NCBI RefSeq assembly: GCF_031426495.1
Contig: NZ_JANPLK010000063.1
Location: 1-64,000 of the forward strand
DNA: 64,000 nucleotides
DNA from: Gemmatimonas sp.
GTDB taxonomy: Bacteria > Gemmatimonadota > Gemmatimonadetes > Gemmatimonadales > Gemmatimonadaceae
Reading direction: 5' to 3'
Shown in pieces: positions 46,201 to 55,113 of the stretch (its first letter is position 1; each line of letters starts with the position of its first letter). The position numbers and the translations under genes are program-made. The notes under the pieces are model-generated. The model did no database searches, was not told where the DNA came from, and saw nothing but the letters and a program-made list of their open reading frames with translations.

Positions 46201-47277
46201 TCAGACTTCCACCATCGGCAGCGCCGCCCGCGGATACGAGTCCGGTACGCCCTCGAACGGATCACCCACCAGCGGCGCACCATCCGGCGTCTCGAGCACG
46301 AAGCCGGCGTCTTCGATCATGCGCAGATCGTCGCGCGCCGTCTGCCCCTGCGTGGTGAGATAGTCACCCACAAAAATCGAGTTGGCGGGATACAGGCCCA
46401 TCACCTGCATGCTGCGCAGATGTACTTCGCGGCCGCCCGACACGCGAATTTCCTGCGTCGGCAGCAGGAAGCGATACAGCGACAAAATGCGCAGGCAACG
46501 GCGCGGATCGAGTTCGCGAATGCCGGCGAACGACGTGCCGGGCACCGGGATCAGGAAATTCACCGGCACGCTCTTCACATCGAGCTCGCGGAGCGACAGC
46601 GCGAGATCGATCACATCGTCGTCGCTCTCGCCCATGCCCAGAATGCCGCCACTGCACGTCTTCATGCCGGCGGCCTTCACCGCTTCCACCGTGTTCACGC
46701 GGTCTTCGAACGTGTGCGTGCCGACCACTTCCGGCGTGAAGTTGGCCGAGGTGTTGAGGTTGTGGTTCACCGTTTCCACGCCGGCTTCCTTCAGGCGCAG
46801 CACCTGCTCCTCGTTCAGCAGTCCGAGACAGGCACACACCTTGAGATCGTGCTTCGCGCGCACCGCGCGCACCGCGTCGAGCACCTTGTTGAATACGGTC
46901 TCACCGGGCGCACGACCCGAGATCACCATGCACAGCGTGCCCGCCTTGAGTTGCGCCGCGCGGTCGGCCGCTTCCATGATCTTCTCCTGCGCCATCATCG
47001 GATACTTCTCGATTTCGGCGGTCGAGATCTTCGACTGCGAGCAGTAGCCGCAGTCTTCCGGGCAGAGGCCGCTTTGCGCGTTGAGCAGGAAGTGCAACCG
47101 CACGCGATTGCCCCATGTGGCGCGCCGCACGCGGTACGCCGCCGCCAGCTGGTCGAGCAGCTGATCATCAGGAGCGGACAGCACGGCATGGGCCTGTTCA
47201 CGCGTGATGACCTCACCGGCCAGCGCACGGTCGGCGAGAAGTTGCCAGTCAGAGAATCCGGACGACATGGTGATCAT
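46201..47277 (-). CDS. bioB: Biotin synthase
   Basis: A 358-residue radical SAM enzyme that inserts sulfur into dethiobiotin. The radical-SAM Cys are in CPEDCGYCSQS (CxxxCxxC), and the [2Fe-2S] and substrate residues lie in blocks VCACLGLLNEEQ, VNHNLNTSANF, TCSGGILGMGE and AMVERR-like core positions ending with YLTTQGQTARDDLRMIEDAGF. It starts with an ATG that overlaps the bioD stop (ATGA). Its C-terminal tail (SYPRAALPMVEV) is longer than in E. coli. Confidence 0.95.
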   Translation of the reverse strand: MITMSSGFSDWQLLADRALAGEVITREQAHAVLSAPDDQLLDQLAAAYRVRRATWGNRVRLHFLLNAQSGLCPEDCGYCSQSKISTAEIEKYPMMAQEKIMEAADRAAQLKAGTLCMVISGRAPGETVFNKVLDAVRAVRAKHDLKVCACLGLLNEEQVLRLKEAGVETVNHNLNTSANFTPEVVGTHTFEDRVNTVEAVKAAGMKTCSGGILGMGESDDDVIDLALSLRELDVKSVPVNFLIPVPGTSFAGIRELDPRRCLRILSLYRFLLPTQEIRVSGGREVHLRSMQVMGLYPANSIFVGDYLTTQGQTARDDLRMIEDAGFVLETPDGAPLVGDPFEGVPDSYPRAALPMVEV

Positions 47278-48020
47278 GGAGAAAGAGGGGCAAGCAGCAC
47301 GTCGAGACCGCCGACTTCGGCTGCGGTCGCGAGTGCATCGAGATCATCGGGACGATCGACCCACGGAAAACGCAGAATCGTGTAATGCGGCAGCAGCGTC
47401 ACGAGCGCATCGAAATTCGTGGCTTCCGCCACCGAGGCGTCACGGTCGGACAAAGCCGTGAGCACGATGGCCCGTATCGGAACGCCCGCTACTTCCGCCG
47501 CGCGCACCGTGAGCAGGACATGGTTCAGCACACCGAGCTTGTTGCCCGCCACCAGCAGCAGCGGCGTCTGCCAGCGCGCGAACAGATCGAGATATGACAC
47601 GCGGAGGTCGATCGGTACCAGCAGACCTCCGGCGCCCTCGACCAGCACGATCTCGACGTGCTGCTCGACCTGCGCCAGTGCCGCGTCGAGTACGTCGAAG
47701 TCGATCTCCACGTTGGCGCGCGCCGCCGCAATCATCGGTGCCAGCGGCTCTTCGAGCAGGTACGGACGCACGACCGACAGCGGCAACAACGACCCGCACG
47801 CCGCGCGCAAACGGTCGGCGTCGGAGGCGAGCCCACTCTCCGACACCGGGCGTTCCACAATACCGCTTTCAATCGGCTTCATCGCCGCCACGCGAAGGCC
47901 AAGCACACGAGCGCGGGCGGCCAGCGCACACGACACGACCGTCTTGCCGATGCCGGTATCGGTACCGGTCACCCCGAGCCGTATCGGACGCGACGTCGAC
48001 GTCGCCATTGGCCTAGTCAT
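47274..48020 (-). CDS. bioD: Dethiobiotin synthase
   Basis: A 248-residue ATP-dependent carboxylase that closes the ureido ring of dethiobiotin. The P-loop-like GVTGTDTGIGKTVVSCALA, the MKPIESGI lysine region, EGAGGLLVPID and LLLVAGNKLGVLNH are family blocks. It overlaps bioA (ATG 48020 inside the bioA stop region) and bioB (4 bp). A shorter start at 48008 is possible. Third enzyme in the F-A-D-B order. Confidence 0.93.
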   Translation of the reverse strand: MTRPMATSTSRPIRLGVTGTDTGIGKTVVSCALAARARVLGLRVAAMKPIESGIVERPVSESGLASDADRLRAACGSLLPLSVVRPYLLEEPLAPMIAAARANVEIDFDVLDAALAQVEQHVEIVLVEGAGGLLVPIDLRVSYLDLFARWQTPLLLVAGNKLGVLNHVLLTVRAAEVAGVPIRAIVLTALSDRDASVAEATNFDALVTLLPHYTILRFPWVDRPDDLDALATAAEVGGLDVLLAPLSP

Positions 48021-49431
48021 CGACCGGTCCGCCTGTGGTGAGCGCATCGGCACGCGCGCCGCCAAGAAAGCGATGGATCACCCCATACACGAGGTCGAGC
48101 TCGTCGTCGGTGATGCAATACGGCGGCAGGCAGTACGCCACGTTGCCCAGCGGGCGCAGCAACACGCCTTCCTGCAGCGCGTAGGCCGCGAGCTCCCGGC
48201 CGATGTCGCTGAGATAGCCGGCGGGCGCGTCCAGCTCCACAGCGGCAATAGTACCGATCTGTCGCACGGCGCGTACGCCATCTGCGCCGCGCAGCGCCTC
48301 GAGATGACGCGCGTGTGCGACTTCGATGCGCACCCGGTCATCCTCGCATTCCTCGTCGAACAGCTCGAGCGACGCCAGCGCCGCGGCGCAAGCGATGGGA
48401 TTGGCCGTGTACGAGTGCCCGTGAAAGAACGTCTTGGCTCGGTCGGCACTGCGGAACGCGTCGAAGATGTCCTCGGTCGAGGCGGTCGCGCCAAGCGGCA
48501 GCACACCGCCGGTCAGTCCTTTCGACATGCACAGCAGATCGGGACGCACGTCGGCGCGTTCGCACGCGAACAGCGGGCCGGTACGCCCGAAGCCAGTCAG
48601 GACTTCGTCGGCAATGAGATGCACACCGGCCGCCGCGGTGCGCTCCCGGATCTCCTGCAGCACCAGCTCATCCCACACGCGCATGCCGCTCGCCCCAAGC
48701 ACCAGCGGCTCCACGATGACCGCCGCCAACTCCGTGCCCCGTTCCGCGATGAGTACGTCGAGTGCCGCGATGGTATCGCCAACCGACGGATCGGGAAGGC
48801 GCGCGACTTCGAACAGCAGTGGCTCGTACATCTGCGTGAACACGCCGCGTCCGCTTGCCGCCATCGCGCCGAAGGTGTCGCCGTGATACGCGTTGTCGAG
48901 CGCGGCGATCAGACGTCGCGGCGCGCCGCGATTGGCGAATGACTGCAGCGACAACTTGATGGCAACTTCCACCGCTGTCGACCCATCGTCGGAGAAGAAG
49001 ATCTTCGACAACCCGCGCGGCAACCGCTGGACGAGTTCCGCGGCGAGCGCCGCCGCCGGCTCGTGTGTGAATCCCGCGAAGATGACCTGATCCAGCCGCT
49101 TCGCCTGGTCGGTGATCGCGTCGACGATGTCGTCGTGGCAATGCCCGTGCGTGGTGACCCACCACGACGAAATGGCGTCGAGAATCGGACGATCAGTGGC
49201 GTCGTACAGCCAGGCTCCCTTGGCGCGCACGATCGCGACCGGCAGCGGCGCCTGATGATGCTGCGTGTACGGATGCCACACATGCGCCGCATCGTGCAAC
49301 AGCACGAGATCGGCCGCCGTCTGTACGGTCGCCTCGTCGTCATCGCGATCGATGCCGTCGCTGAACCCTTCGAGATCGTCGACCGAATTCTCCTCGAGGT
49401 CGAAACCGTCGTCGTCATACTGCGAACTCAT
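48013..49431 (-). CDS. bioA: Adenosylmethionine-8-amino-7-oxononanoate aminotransferase
   Basis: A 472-residue PLP enzyme that converts KAPA to DAPA with S-adenosylmethionine as amino donor. HVWHPYTQHHQAP, ISSWWVTTHGHCHDDI and SDDGSTAVEVAIKLSLQ are BioA blocks; the PLP lysine is in LCMSKGLTGGVLPLG, and the ADEVLTGFGRTG segment is intact. An acidic N-terminal extension of about 45 residues (SQYDDDGFDLEENSVDDLEG) precedes the normal start. A downstream start is not obvious. It overlaps bioF and bioD by 4-8 bp. Confidence 0.93.
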   Translation of the reverse strand: MSSQYDDDGFDLEENSVDDLEGFSDGIDRDDDEATVQTAADLVLLHDAAHVWHPYTQHHQAPLPVAIVRAKGAWLYDATDRPILDAISSWWVTTHGHCHDDIVDAITDQAKRLDQVIFAGFTHEPAAALAAELVQRLPRGLSKIFFSDDGSTAVEVAIKLSLQSFANRGAPRRLIAALDNAYHGDTFGAMAASGRGVFTQMYEPLLFEVARLPDPSVGDTIAALDVLIAERGTELAAVIVEPLVLGASGMRVWDELVLQEIRERTAAAGVHLIADEVLTGFGRTGPLFACERADVRPDLLCMSKGLTGGVLPLGATASTEDIFDAFRSADRAKTFFHGHSYTANPIACAAALASLELFDEECEDDRVRIEVAHARHLEALRGADGVRAVRQIGTIAAVELDAPAGYLSDIGRELAAYALQEGVLLRPLGNVAYCLPPYCITDDELDLVYGVIHRFLGGARADALTTGGPVDD

Positions 49432-50657
49432 ACGGGCATCCCGCGCATGGCGTCGATCAGGTTGGCGGCCAGGTTGTCCACGAGTTCCATCGGGTGCACG
49501 GCCGAGACCGAGATGCGCAAGCGCGACGTGCCGGCCGGCACCGTGGGCGGACGCACGCCACCGACCAGAAATCCACGACGACGCAGGTCGGCCACGAAGC
49601 GCATCGTGAGCATGGGATCACCGATCATGATGGGAACGATGTGGCCGTCGGGCATGCCGGGAGCCTCGCGGCCGGCCGCGCGCAGTCGGCCGCGCAGGTG
49701 TGTGGCCCGCTGGCGCACCGCGTCACGGCGCCACGACTCCACCTGCACGATCCGCAGCGATTCCAACGTTGCCGCGGAGATCGCCGCCGGAGCTCCCGTG
49801 GTAAAGATGAATGACCGCGCGCGACTCGTGAGGTAATCCACCAGCACCTGCGAGCCGGCCACGTACGCACCCGACGTGCCCATGGCCTTGCCGAGTGTGC
49901 CCACCACCACGTCGATCTGTCCGGTCACGCCAAAATGCTCAACCGACCCCGCCCCGGTCGCGCCCAGCACGCCGGTGCCGTGCGCATCGTCCACGTACGT
50001 CCACGCATCGTATCGTCGCGCCAACGGCACAAGCTGATCGAGCGGAAAGAGATCGCCGTCCATCGAGAAGATCCCTTCCACCACGATCAATGCCCGCCGG
50101 AACTCATGACGATCGGCCTCCAGCATCGCGGCCAGTGCGTCGACGTCGGCGTGCGGAAACACGCGGATGGTCGCCTTCGACAACCGGCATCCGTCGATCA
50201 GCGAGGCGTGACTCAACGCGTCGGAATAGATCACGTCACCTGCGCCGACGAGCGCCGGGATGGCACCGATGTTCGCCATATAGCCCGACGGAAACAGCAG
50301 CGCGTGCTCACAGCCCTTGAAGCGTGCGAGCGAACGCTCGAGCGCCTCGTGAATCGGATGATTCCCCGAGATCAGCCGCGCCGCGCCGGCGCCCACGCCT
50401 TCCGCCTGCAACACGGCAGTTGCTGCGCGCGCGAGGCGCGCATCGGCGGCGAGTCCGAGATAGTCATTCGACGCGAAGTCGGCGATGCGCTCGCCGTTGA
50501 GGAGCACGGTGCCGGCACGGCGCTGGTGCACCTGGCGCAGCGTACGGCGCAGGCCGGCGCTCTGCAGCGCCTGCAGCTCCTCATCGAGTGCAGCATCAAT
50601 CCCGCGCGTTTCGGCCGCGTCAAACGATGCCGTGGGGTCGACCATGAGGCTGCTCAC
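49428..50657 (-). CDS. bioF: 8-amino-7-oxononanoate synthase
   Basis: A 409-residue alpha-oxoamine synthase using pimeloyl-ACP or -CoA plus alanine. FASNDYLGLAAD, GAGAARLISGNHPIHEALE, DALSHASLIDGCRLS and DDAHGTGVLG are typical; the PLP Lys is in VVGTLGKAMGTSGAYV. It starts with a GTG that overlaps the upstream stop (GTGA), with an ATG four codons later as the alternative. BioC/BioH are not in the window, so the source of the pimeloyl group is unknown. Confidence 0.94.
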   Translation of the reverse strand: MSSLMVDPTASFDAAETRGIDAALDEELQALQSAGLRRTLRQVHQRRAGTVLLNGERIADFASNDYLGLAADARLARAATAVLQAEGVGAGAARLISGNHPIHEALERSLARFKGCEHALLFPSGYMANIGAIPALVGAGDVIYSDALSHASLIDGCRLSKATIRVFPHADVDALAAMLEADRHEFRRALIVVEGIFSMDGDLFPLDQLVPLARRYDAWTYVDDAHGTGVLGATGAGSVEHFGVTGQIDVVVGTLGKAMGTSGAYVAGSQVLVDYLTSRARSFIFTTGAPAAISAATLESLRIVQVESWRRDAVRQRATHLRGRLRAAGREAPGMPDGHIVPIMIGDPMLTMRFVADLRRRGFLVGGVRPPTVPAGTSRLRISVSAVHPMELVDNLAANLIDAMRGMPV

Positions 50658-51016
50658 CGGATAACGAACGTGAGGTGCTTGCCGCTGGGATGCGCCGAGC
50701 AGGCGCCACCAAAAGTACCGGGTGGCACGGTGTATTCGGTCTGCTCACCAGCTGGGATGTTGAACATCGCCAGCTGATGTTTGACCGTGTCTTCATTGAC
50801 CACACGAATCGTACGGCGCGAGCCACCGCCGCCCACATAGACCGTGTCGCCCAGCGGCGCCGACCGACCATATGCGTCGGTGACCATCGCCACGCCGCCA
50901 CGCGTCACCCGGATGACTGTATCCGGACGCGGCCAGCTGAACCATGCCAGCACGACGCTCAGCGTGACAACGGCGAGCAGCATCGCGAGGCGCGGGGCGG
51001 TGAACGTCCCCGTCAT
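50654..51016 (-). CDS. Cupredoxin-like membrane-anchored protein
   Basis: A 120-residue protein. One N-terminal TM/signal (LAMLLAVVTLSVVLAWFSW) is followed by a small beta domain with a likely copper site: NEDTVKHQLAMF gives a His, and GGACSAHPSGKHL gives Cys, His and a further His/Met-like position, in the order His-Cys-His usual for cupredoxins. It lacks family names I can assign. Placed between PCuAC and bioF with 4-bp overlaps, it probably acts in periplasmic copper delivery for cytochrome oxidase. Confidence 0.7.
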   Translation of the reverse strand: MTGTFTAPRLAMLLAVVTLSVVLAWFSWPRPDTVIRVTRGGVAMVTDAYGRSAPLGDTVYVGGGGSRRTIRVVNEDTVKHQLAMFNIPAGEQTEYTVPPGTFGGACSAHPSGKHLTFVIR

Positions 51017-51474
51017 GGCGTTCTGACCGGCACGGCCACCACTACATCGGTGCTGTCGCTGAAACGCAGGGTGAGCCGCACGCTGTCGCCCACCGCCAGC
51101 GCGCGGCGCACGTCGACCAACATCACATGCAAGCCCCCCGGCGCCATTTTTACGACATCGCCGGCCGGAATACGGAGCTCGGGACGCGGCATCATGTGCG
51201 CCGTGCCGTCCTGCTGCATCGTTTCGTGCACCTCGGCGGCCTCGGCGTCAGGCGTTGAGGCGCCGACCAAGGTAATCGACACCGTGTCGTTGTTGCCGAT
51301 CTCCATGTACGCGCCGCTCGTCGCGCCGGAGTCGGCGATGCGCGCCCAGCTCTGTCGCACCTCCACGCGCGGGACTGGTGGCAAGGAGCGGGTCGTGCAA
51401 GCGCTCAGCACCGCAGCCGCCAGGCTGGCGACGGCAACGAGCAGGGAGTGCCGCATGGGGACAGCAGGCGACAT
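51013..51474 (-). CDS. PCuAC-type periplasmic copper chaperone
   Basis: A 153-residue predicted lipoprotein (VLSAC lipobox after SLLVAVASLAAA). The PCuAC (DUF461) domain keeps the Cu(I) ligand set H-M...H-M: EVHETMQQDG, then HMMPRPELRIPAGD, and the segment KMAPGGLHVMLVD ('L.pGg.HimL' is diagnostic). It delivers Cu to Cox CuA/CuB with Sco proteins; the Sco gene is directly upstream with a TGATG overlap. Start 51474 was chosen for this overlap; ATG 51456 is possible. Confidence 0.92.
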   Translation of the reverse strand: MSPAVPMRHSLLVAVASLAAAVLSACTTRSLPPVPRVEVRQSWARIADSGATSGAYMEIGNNDTVSITLVGASTPDAEAAEVHETMQQDGTAHMMPRPELRIPAGDVVKMAPGGLHVMLVDVRRALAVGDSVRLTLRFSDSTDVVVAVPVRTP

Positions 51475-52085
51475 CAGAGCAACCGCGCGAGGTCGGCCGC
51501 CAAGGCGTCCCACCCCGTTCCGAAAGGGTACAGCGCCACCAGCTTGCCGTGCGAATCCACGAGAAAGACCTGTGACGAATGACTGACCAGATAGCCGGTG
51601 GCGTCGGTGCCGGCCTCGCGCGCCGCCGCGACGCCGAACGCCTCCATCATGCGAGAGGTCGTGATCGCGTCGCCGGAGACTCCCTCGAACGCGCTGTCAT
51701 ACATCCGTGCGTAACGCTCGGCGACCGCCGGCGTGTCCCGCTCGGGATCGACCGTGACAAACACGAAGCGCACCGCCTTTGCCTCGTCGCCCAGCTTGGC
51801 GCGCACGCGCTTCCAGTCGGCGAGCGTGGTGGGGCACACGTCGGGACAGTGCGTGTACCCGAAGAACAGCACCAACGGCCGGCCTGGTTCCGGCGACGTG
51901 GTGAAGCGCGTGCCATCGGCGCGCGTAAACGCGAACGAGGGCATGTCGCGCGGTGGATCGACGGCCATGCCCTTGAAGCCGCCGGCAAGATCGCACGCGG
52001 TGAACAGCACGGTGCTCGCCAGCAGCACGCGTTGACGCACCACGCCCGTGAGACGCACGGTCGCAAGACTCACGCGACGGCGCAT
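51474..52085 (-). CDS. Sco1/SenC-family copper chaperone
   Basis: A 203-residue thioredoxin-fold protein with a lipobox (LFTAC) after a hydrophobic stretch. The copper site is complete: THCPDVCPTTLADW (CxxxC) and the distal His in YLVSHSSQVFLVD. VFVTVDPERDTP is another signature. It loads copper into the CuA site of cytochrome c oxidase subunit II. ATG 52085 overlaps the end of the Fur-type regulator by 16 bp. Together with PCuAC and the cupredoxin it forms a copper delivery block. Confidence 0.93.
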   Translation of the reverse strand: MRRRVSLATVRLTGVVRQRVLLASTVLFTACDLAGGFKGMAVDPPRDMPSFAFTRADGTRFTTSPEPGRPLVLFFGYTHCPDVCPTTLADWKRVRAKLGDEAKAVRFVFVTVDPERDTPAVAERYARMYDSAFEGVSGDAITTSRMMEAFGVAAAREAGTDATGYLVSHSSQVFLVDSHGKLVALYPFGTGWDALAADLARLL

Positions 52086-52444
52086 CGCGCACACTGGCCG
52101 TACAACGTGACGTCGTGCGATTCCAGCCGGAATCCCGCCGGTGTCAACTCGCGCAAATCGCCCGGGCAGCCGTGAATCTCGAAGACGCGCGAGCAAGTGC
52201 GGCAACGGAAGTGGTGATGATGTTCGATGCCCGCGCGCTCGTAGCGCGGCGCCTCGCCGGGGAGTTCCACCGGCACTAGCCATCCGCTGCCCACCAGCGC
52301 GTTGATCGTGCGATACACGGTGGCGATGCCAAGGGTCGCCATCTGCTCCCGACCGGCTTCGAGCACCTCGGTGGGTCCCAGCGGTCGGGGCGTCACCTCG
52401 AAAACCTGCCGGATCGCATCGCGCTGTTTTGTGTTGCGTTCCAT
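52070..52444 (-). CDS. Fur-family metalloregulator (Zur/PerR type uncertain)
   Basis: A 124-residue Fur-family protein. The winged helix contains TPRPLGPTEVLEAG, LGIATVYRTINALVGSGW, and the metal site has GIEHHHHFRCRTCSRVFEI with the second CxxC in GQCARCAVA. These two CxxC sites hold the structural zinc. Which metal or oxidant is sensed (Fur, Zur, PerR) cannot be told from sequence alone; a His-rich HHHH and neighbouring zinc/copper genes make Zur plausible. It is the first gene of a nine-gene overlapping run and may regulate it. Confidence 0.92.
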   Translation of the reverse strand: MERNTKQRDAIRQVFEVTPRPLGPTEVLEAGREQMATLGIATVYRTINALVGSGWLVPVELPGEAPRYERAGIEHHHHFRCRTCSRVFEIHGCPGDLRELTPAGFRLESHDVTLYGQCARCAVA

Positions 52445-52506
52445 CTGTCAAATATGCCTGGCGACCGAGTGGCGTGTAGGGCTGGCGCCGCGTTGATTTC
52501 GCGTTC

Positions 52507-53133
52507 ATGACGTCCGCCACTTCCGAACGATCCCGATGGATTCGGCTGCTGATCCTTGCCGTGGTCGCCATCGCCGTGGCCCATGCTCTCGACGCCTCGG
52601 CGTGGCGATCCGCCCGATTGCTGACGGTGAACGACAAGGACTGGGGGCGACTGCTCCGATCGATGGGATATCTCCCCACATGGGGCGCGATCGCGCTGGG
52701 ATTCTGGTTGCAGCAGCGTGACCATCCGCGTCGCGCCGCGTACGCATGGGCACTGATTCTCGGTCCGGCACTCGGCGGTGGGATCGCGGAACTCCTGAAG
52801 CTTTCGATACGCCGGTTGCGCCCCAACCCTGACATCTTCGAGTACGTGTTCCGCCCGTTCGCCGAGGGGCCGCTGTCAAATCGCGGGATGGGCATGCCGA
52901 GCAGTCATGTGCTGGTGGCGTTCACGGGTGCGGCGGTGCTGTCGCATCTGTATCCGCGCGCCCGATGGCTGTGGTATTCGTTAGCCGTGGGATGTGCCGC
53001 GACTCGTGTGCTGGCGATGGGGCACTTTCTGAGCGATACGGTGGCTGCCGCGATTTTGGGCGTCGGGGTTGGTGGGTGGGTCTGGGGCAGGGCGAATCGG
53101 GCGCTCCCCACGGCATCCGTCCCTTCCACTTGA
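52507..53133 (+). CDS. PAP2-family phosphatase
   Basis: A 208-residue membrane phosphatase. The three PAP2 signatures are visible: KLSIRRLRPNP, GMPSSHVLVAFTGA and the SRxxxxxHxxxD-like TRVLAMGHFLSDTV. About five TM segments. Likely substrates are undecaprenyl pyrophosphate or phosphatidic acid, and both are possible. Divergent from the Fur-family gene with 62 bp between starts. Confidence 0.9.
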   Translation: MTSATSERSRWIRLLILAVVAIAVAHALDASAWRSARLLTVNDKDWGRLLRSMGYLPTWGAIALGFWLQQRDHPRRAAYAWALILGPALGGGIAELLKLSIRRLRPNPDIFEYVFRPFAEGPLSNRGMGMPSSHVLVAFTGAAVLSHLYPRARWLWYSLAVGCAATRVLAMGHFLSDTVAAAILGVGVGGWVWGRANRALPTASVPST

Positions 53134-53232
53134 TAGTGGCTTCGCAATAAGGCTATCATTCGGGATGTCGCTTTCACGGTCGATGGTCGGGTCGCACGGC
53201 CGCTACGCGCACTCGTGCTACGCGCACCCGTC

Positions 53233-55113
53233 ATGAATCACGCCCTACTGTTCGCCAGTATGGCGGGGCTGGCCACCGGACCGCTCGTGGCCCGGGCCGC
53301 CAAGGCCCGCCCGCAGATGCTGGCCTTCATCGACGGCTTCGTGCTGGTCACCATCGGTGGCTTGGTGCTGCTCGATGTGATCCCGCATGCGCTTGAGCAC
53401 CGCGATCTGTGGGCCGGGCTGTTCATGCTGGTTGGCTTCACGCTGCCGAATCTGGCCGAGCGGTTGTTCCGCTTCGGTGTGCAGCAAACGCATACCGCCG
53501 TGCTGCTGCTGGCGCTGGTCGGCGTGGCGATTCATTCAGCACTCGACGGCAGTGCGCTGGCCCAGTCGGACGCCAATCCGTCCAGCCTGATCGGCTACGG
53601 CGTCGTGCTGCACCAGCTCCCTGTAAGTCTCATGGTGTGGTGGGTGCTCAGCGACCGCCCGCGGTCGGTCACCTGGTTCGTGCTCTCGCTGATGGCGCTC
53701 ACTACGGTGCTGGGCTACTTCGCCGAGCCCACGATCTTCGCGGTGCTGCCCGATCGGGCCGGCGTGTGGTTTGAGGCGGTCGTCGGTGGTTCGTTGCTGC
53801 ACGTGATCGCGCACCCGGCGCATTCGCACGCGCACGATGACGAACATGGCCACGCCCATGCGCCGGCGACTGCGCCGGCGCACGATCATGGTCACGACCA
53901 CGATCACGATCACGAGCACCATCACGACCACGATCACCGTCACGCGCACCGCACCCCGGACCCGGTGGATGCGGCGCACGACGAGATCCAACTCGACGCT
54001 CAGACGCGCGTGCCCAACGGTATCGGCGCGTTGCTCGGTGTCGCTCTGTTGGTGGTGCTGCACATCAGCCAGAATGGTCACGGTGATGCGTCGTTGCGCA
54101 CGGTGTGGACGACCTTTCAAGGGCTGGCGATGGAAAGCGCGCCGGCGTTGCTGGTGGCGTACCTGATGGCTGGACTCGTGCACGCCTTCGTCGCACCGGG
54201 GAAACTCGCGTGGCTGAATCGCGGCTCGACGCTGCGACAGGGGCTGTCCGGCATGGCCCTGGGCTTACCGTTGCCGATCTGCTCCTGTGGCGTGGTGCCC
54301 CTGTATGAAGGGCTGGTAAAGCAGGGTGTCTCCACCGCGGCTGCCGTGGCGTTTCTCATCGCCACGCCGGAACTCGGCATCGACGCAGTACTGATGTCGG
54401 TACCACTGTTGGGGGCGCCGTTCACCGTCGTTCGTGTGGCCGCCGCCGCAACCGTGGCGTTGGTGGTCGCGCTCGTGATGGCGCGCCTCGCGGCGCCTCG
54501 CGCAGCGGTACGCTCGCTGCCGCTGGTCGAGGCAGTCGTGTCGCCCTCGATGCGCCGCCGCGTGCAGACGGCGATGCGCACGGGCTTCTCCGATATGGTC
54601 GATCACACGGCGCCGTGGATTCTCGTGGGTCTCATCATTGCGGCGTTGCTCGGGCCGCTGATGCAGGGCTCGTGGATGACGCGACTGCCGAGCGGTGTCG
54701 ATGTGTTGCTCTTCGCGGCGATCGGGTTGCCGTTGTACGTGTGCGCATCGGCCTCGACGCCACTGGTGGCGGTGCTCGTCGCAGCCGGCGTCTCACCTGG
54801 TGCCGGACTCGCGCTGTTGATCACCGGACCGGCCACCAACATGGCCACGGTCGGGATTCTCTCTCGTCTGCATGGCCAGCGGTTTGCCTACGTGTTTGCC
54901 GCCGCAATGATTGTCGCCGCCGTCGCGATCGGTTTGCTGGTGAACGTCGTGCTGCCCGCCGCTTCGCTGCCAACACTGTCTCAGGCCTCGCTGGAAACGA
55001 CCACGTCACTCGAGCTGTTCTCGGTGCTCGCCCTCGCCGCGCTCTACGCTGCGTCGGTGCTGCGACGCGGCGCGCGCGGATTCCTGGGCGAGCTGCGCAT
55101 GGCGCACGCATGA
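53233..55113 (+). CDS. ZIP-like/PF03773 permease fusion with His-rich linker
   Basis: A 626-residue membrane protein in two halves. The N-terminal half (to about 200) resembles ZIP metal transporters: DGFVLVTIGGLVLLDVIPHALEH, HSALDGSALA and VVLHQLPVSLMVWW, with metal-type Asp/His in TM helices. A cytoplasmic or loop linker (about 205-250) is almost only His, Asp and Glu. The second half is the SO_0444-like/PF03773 permease with the PICSCGVVPLYEG motif, PELGIDA and LPLYVCASASTPLVA. Metal export or uptake is expected; zinc, copper or arsenic compounds are all possible. The 4-bp overlap with a CobW gene favours zinc. Confidence 0.85.
   Translation: MNHALLFASMAGLATGPLVARAAKARPQMLAFIDGFVLVTIGGLVLLDVIPHALEHRDLWAGLFMLVGFTLPNLAERLFRFGVQQTHTAVLLLALVGVAIHSALDGSALAQSDANPSSLIGYGVVLHQLPVSLMVWWVLSDRPRSVTWFVLSLMALTTVLGYFAEPTIFAVLPDRAGVWFEAVVGGSLLHVIAHPAHSHAHDDEHGHAHAPATAPAHDHGHDHDHDHEHHHDHDHRHAHRTPDPVDAAHDEIQLDAQTRVPNGIGALLGVALLVVLHISQNGHGDASLRTVWTTFQGLAMESAPALLVAYLMAGLVHAFVAPGKLAWLNRGSTLRQGLSGMALGLPLPICSCGVVPLYEGLVKQGVSTAAAVAFLIATPELGIDAVLMSVPLLGAPFTVVRVAAAATVALVVALVMARLAAPRAAVRSLPLVEAVVSPSMRRRVQTAMRTGFSDMVDHTAPWILVGLIIAALLGPLMQGSWMTRLPSGVDVLLFAAIGLPLYVCASASTPLVAVLVAAGVSPGAGLALLITGPATNMATVGILSRLHGQRFAYVFAAAMIVAAVAIGLLVNVVLPAASLPTLSQASLETTTSLELFSVLALAALYAASVLRRGARGFLGELRMAHA

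Noticed and set aside
50658..52500. Biotin operator (BirA box) or riboswitch before the bio genes
   Set aside because: bioF overlaps the upstream gene, leaving no leader; the 62-bp gap before the Fur-type gene shows no TTGTAAACC-type palindrome.
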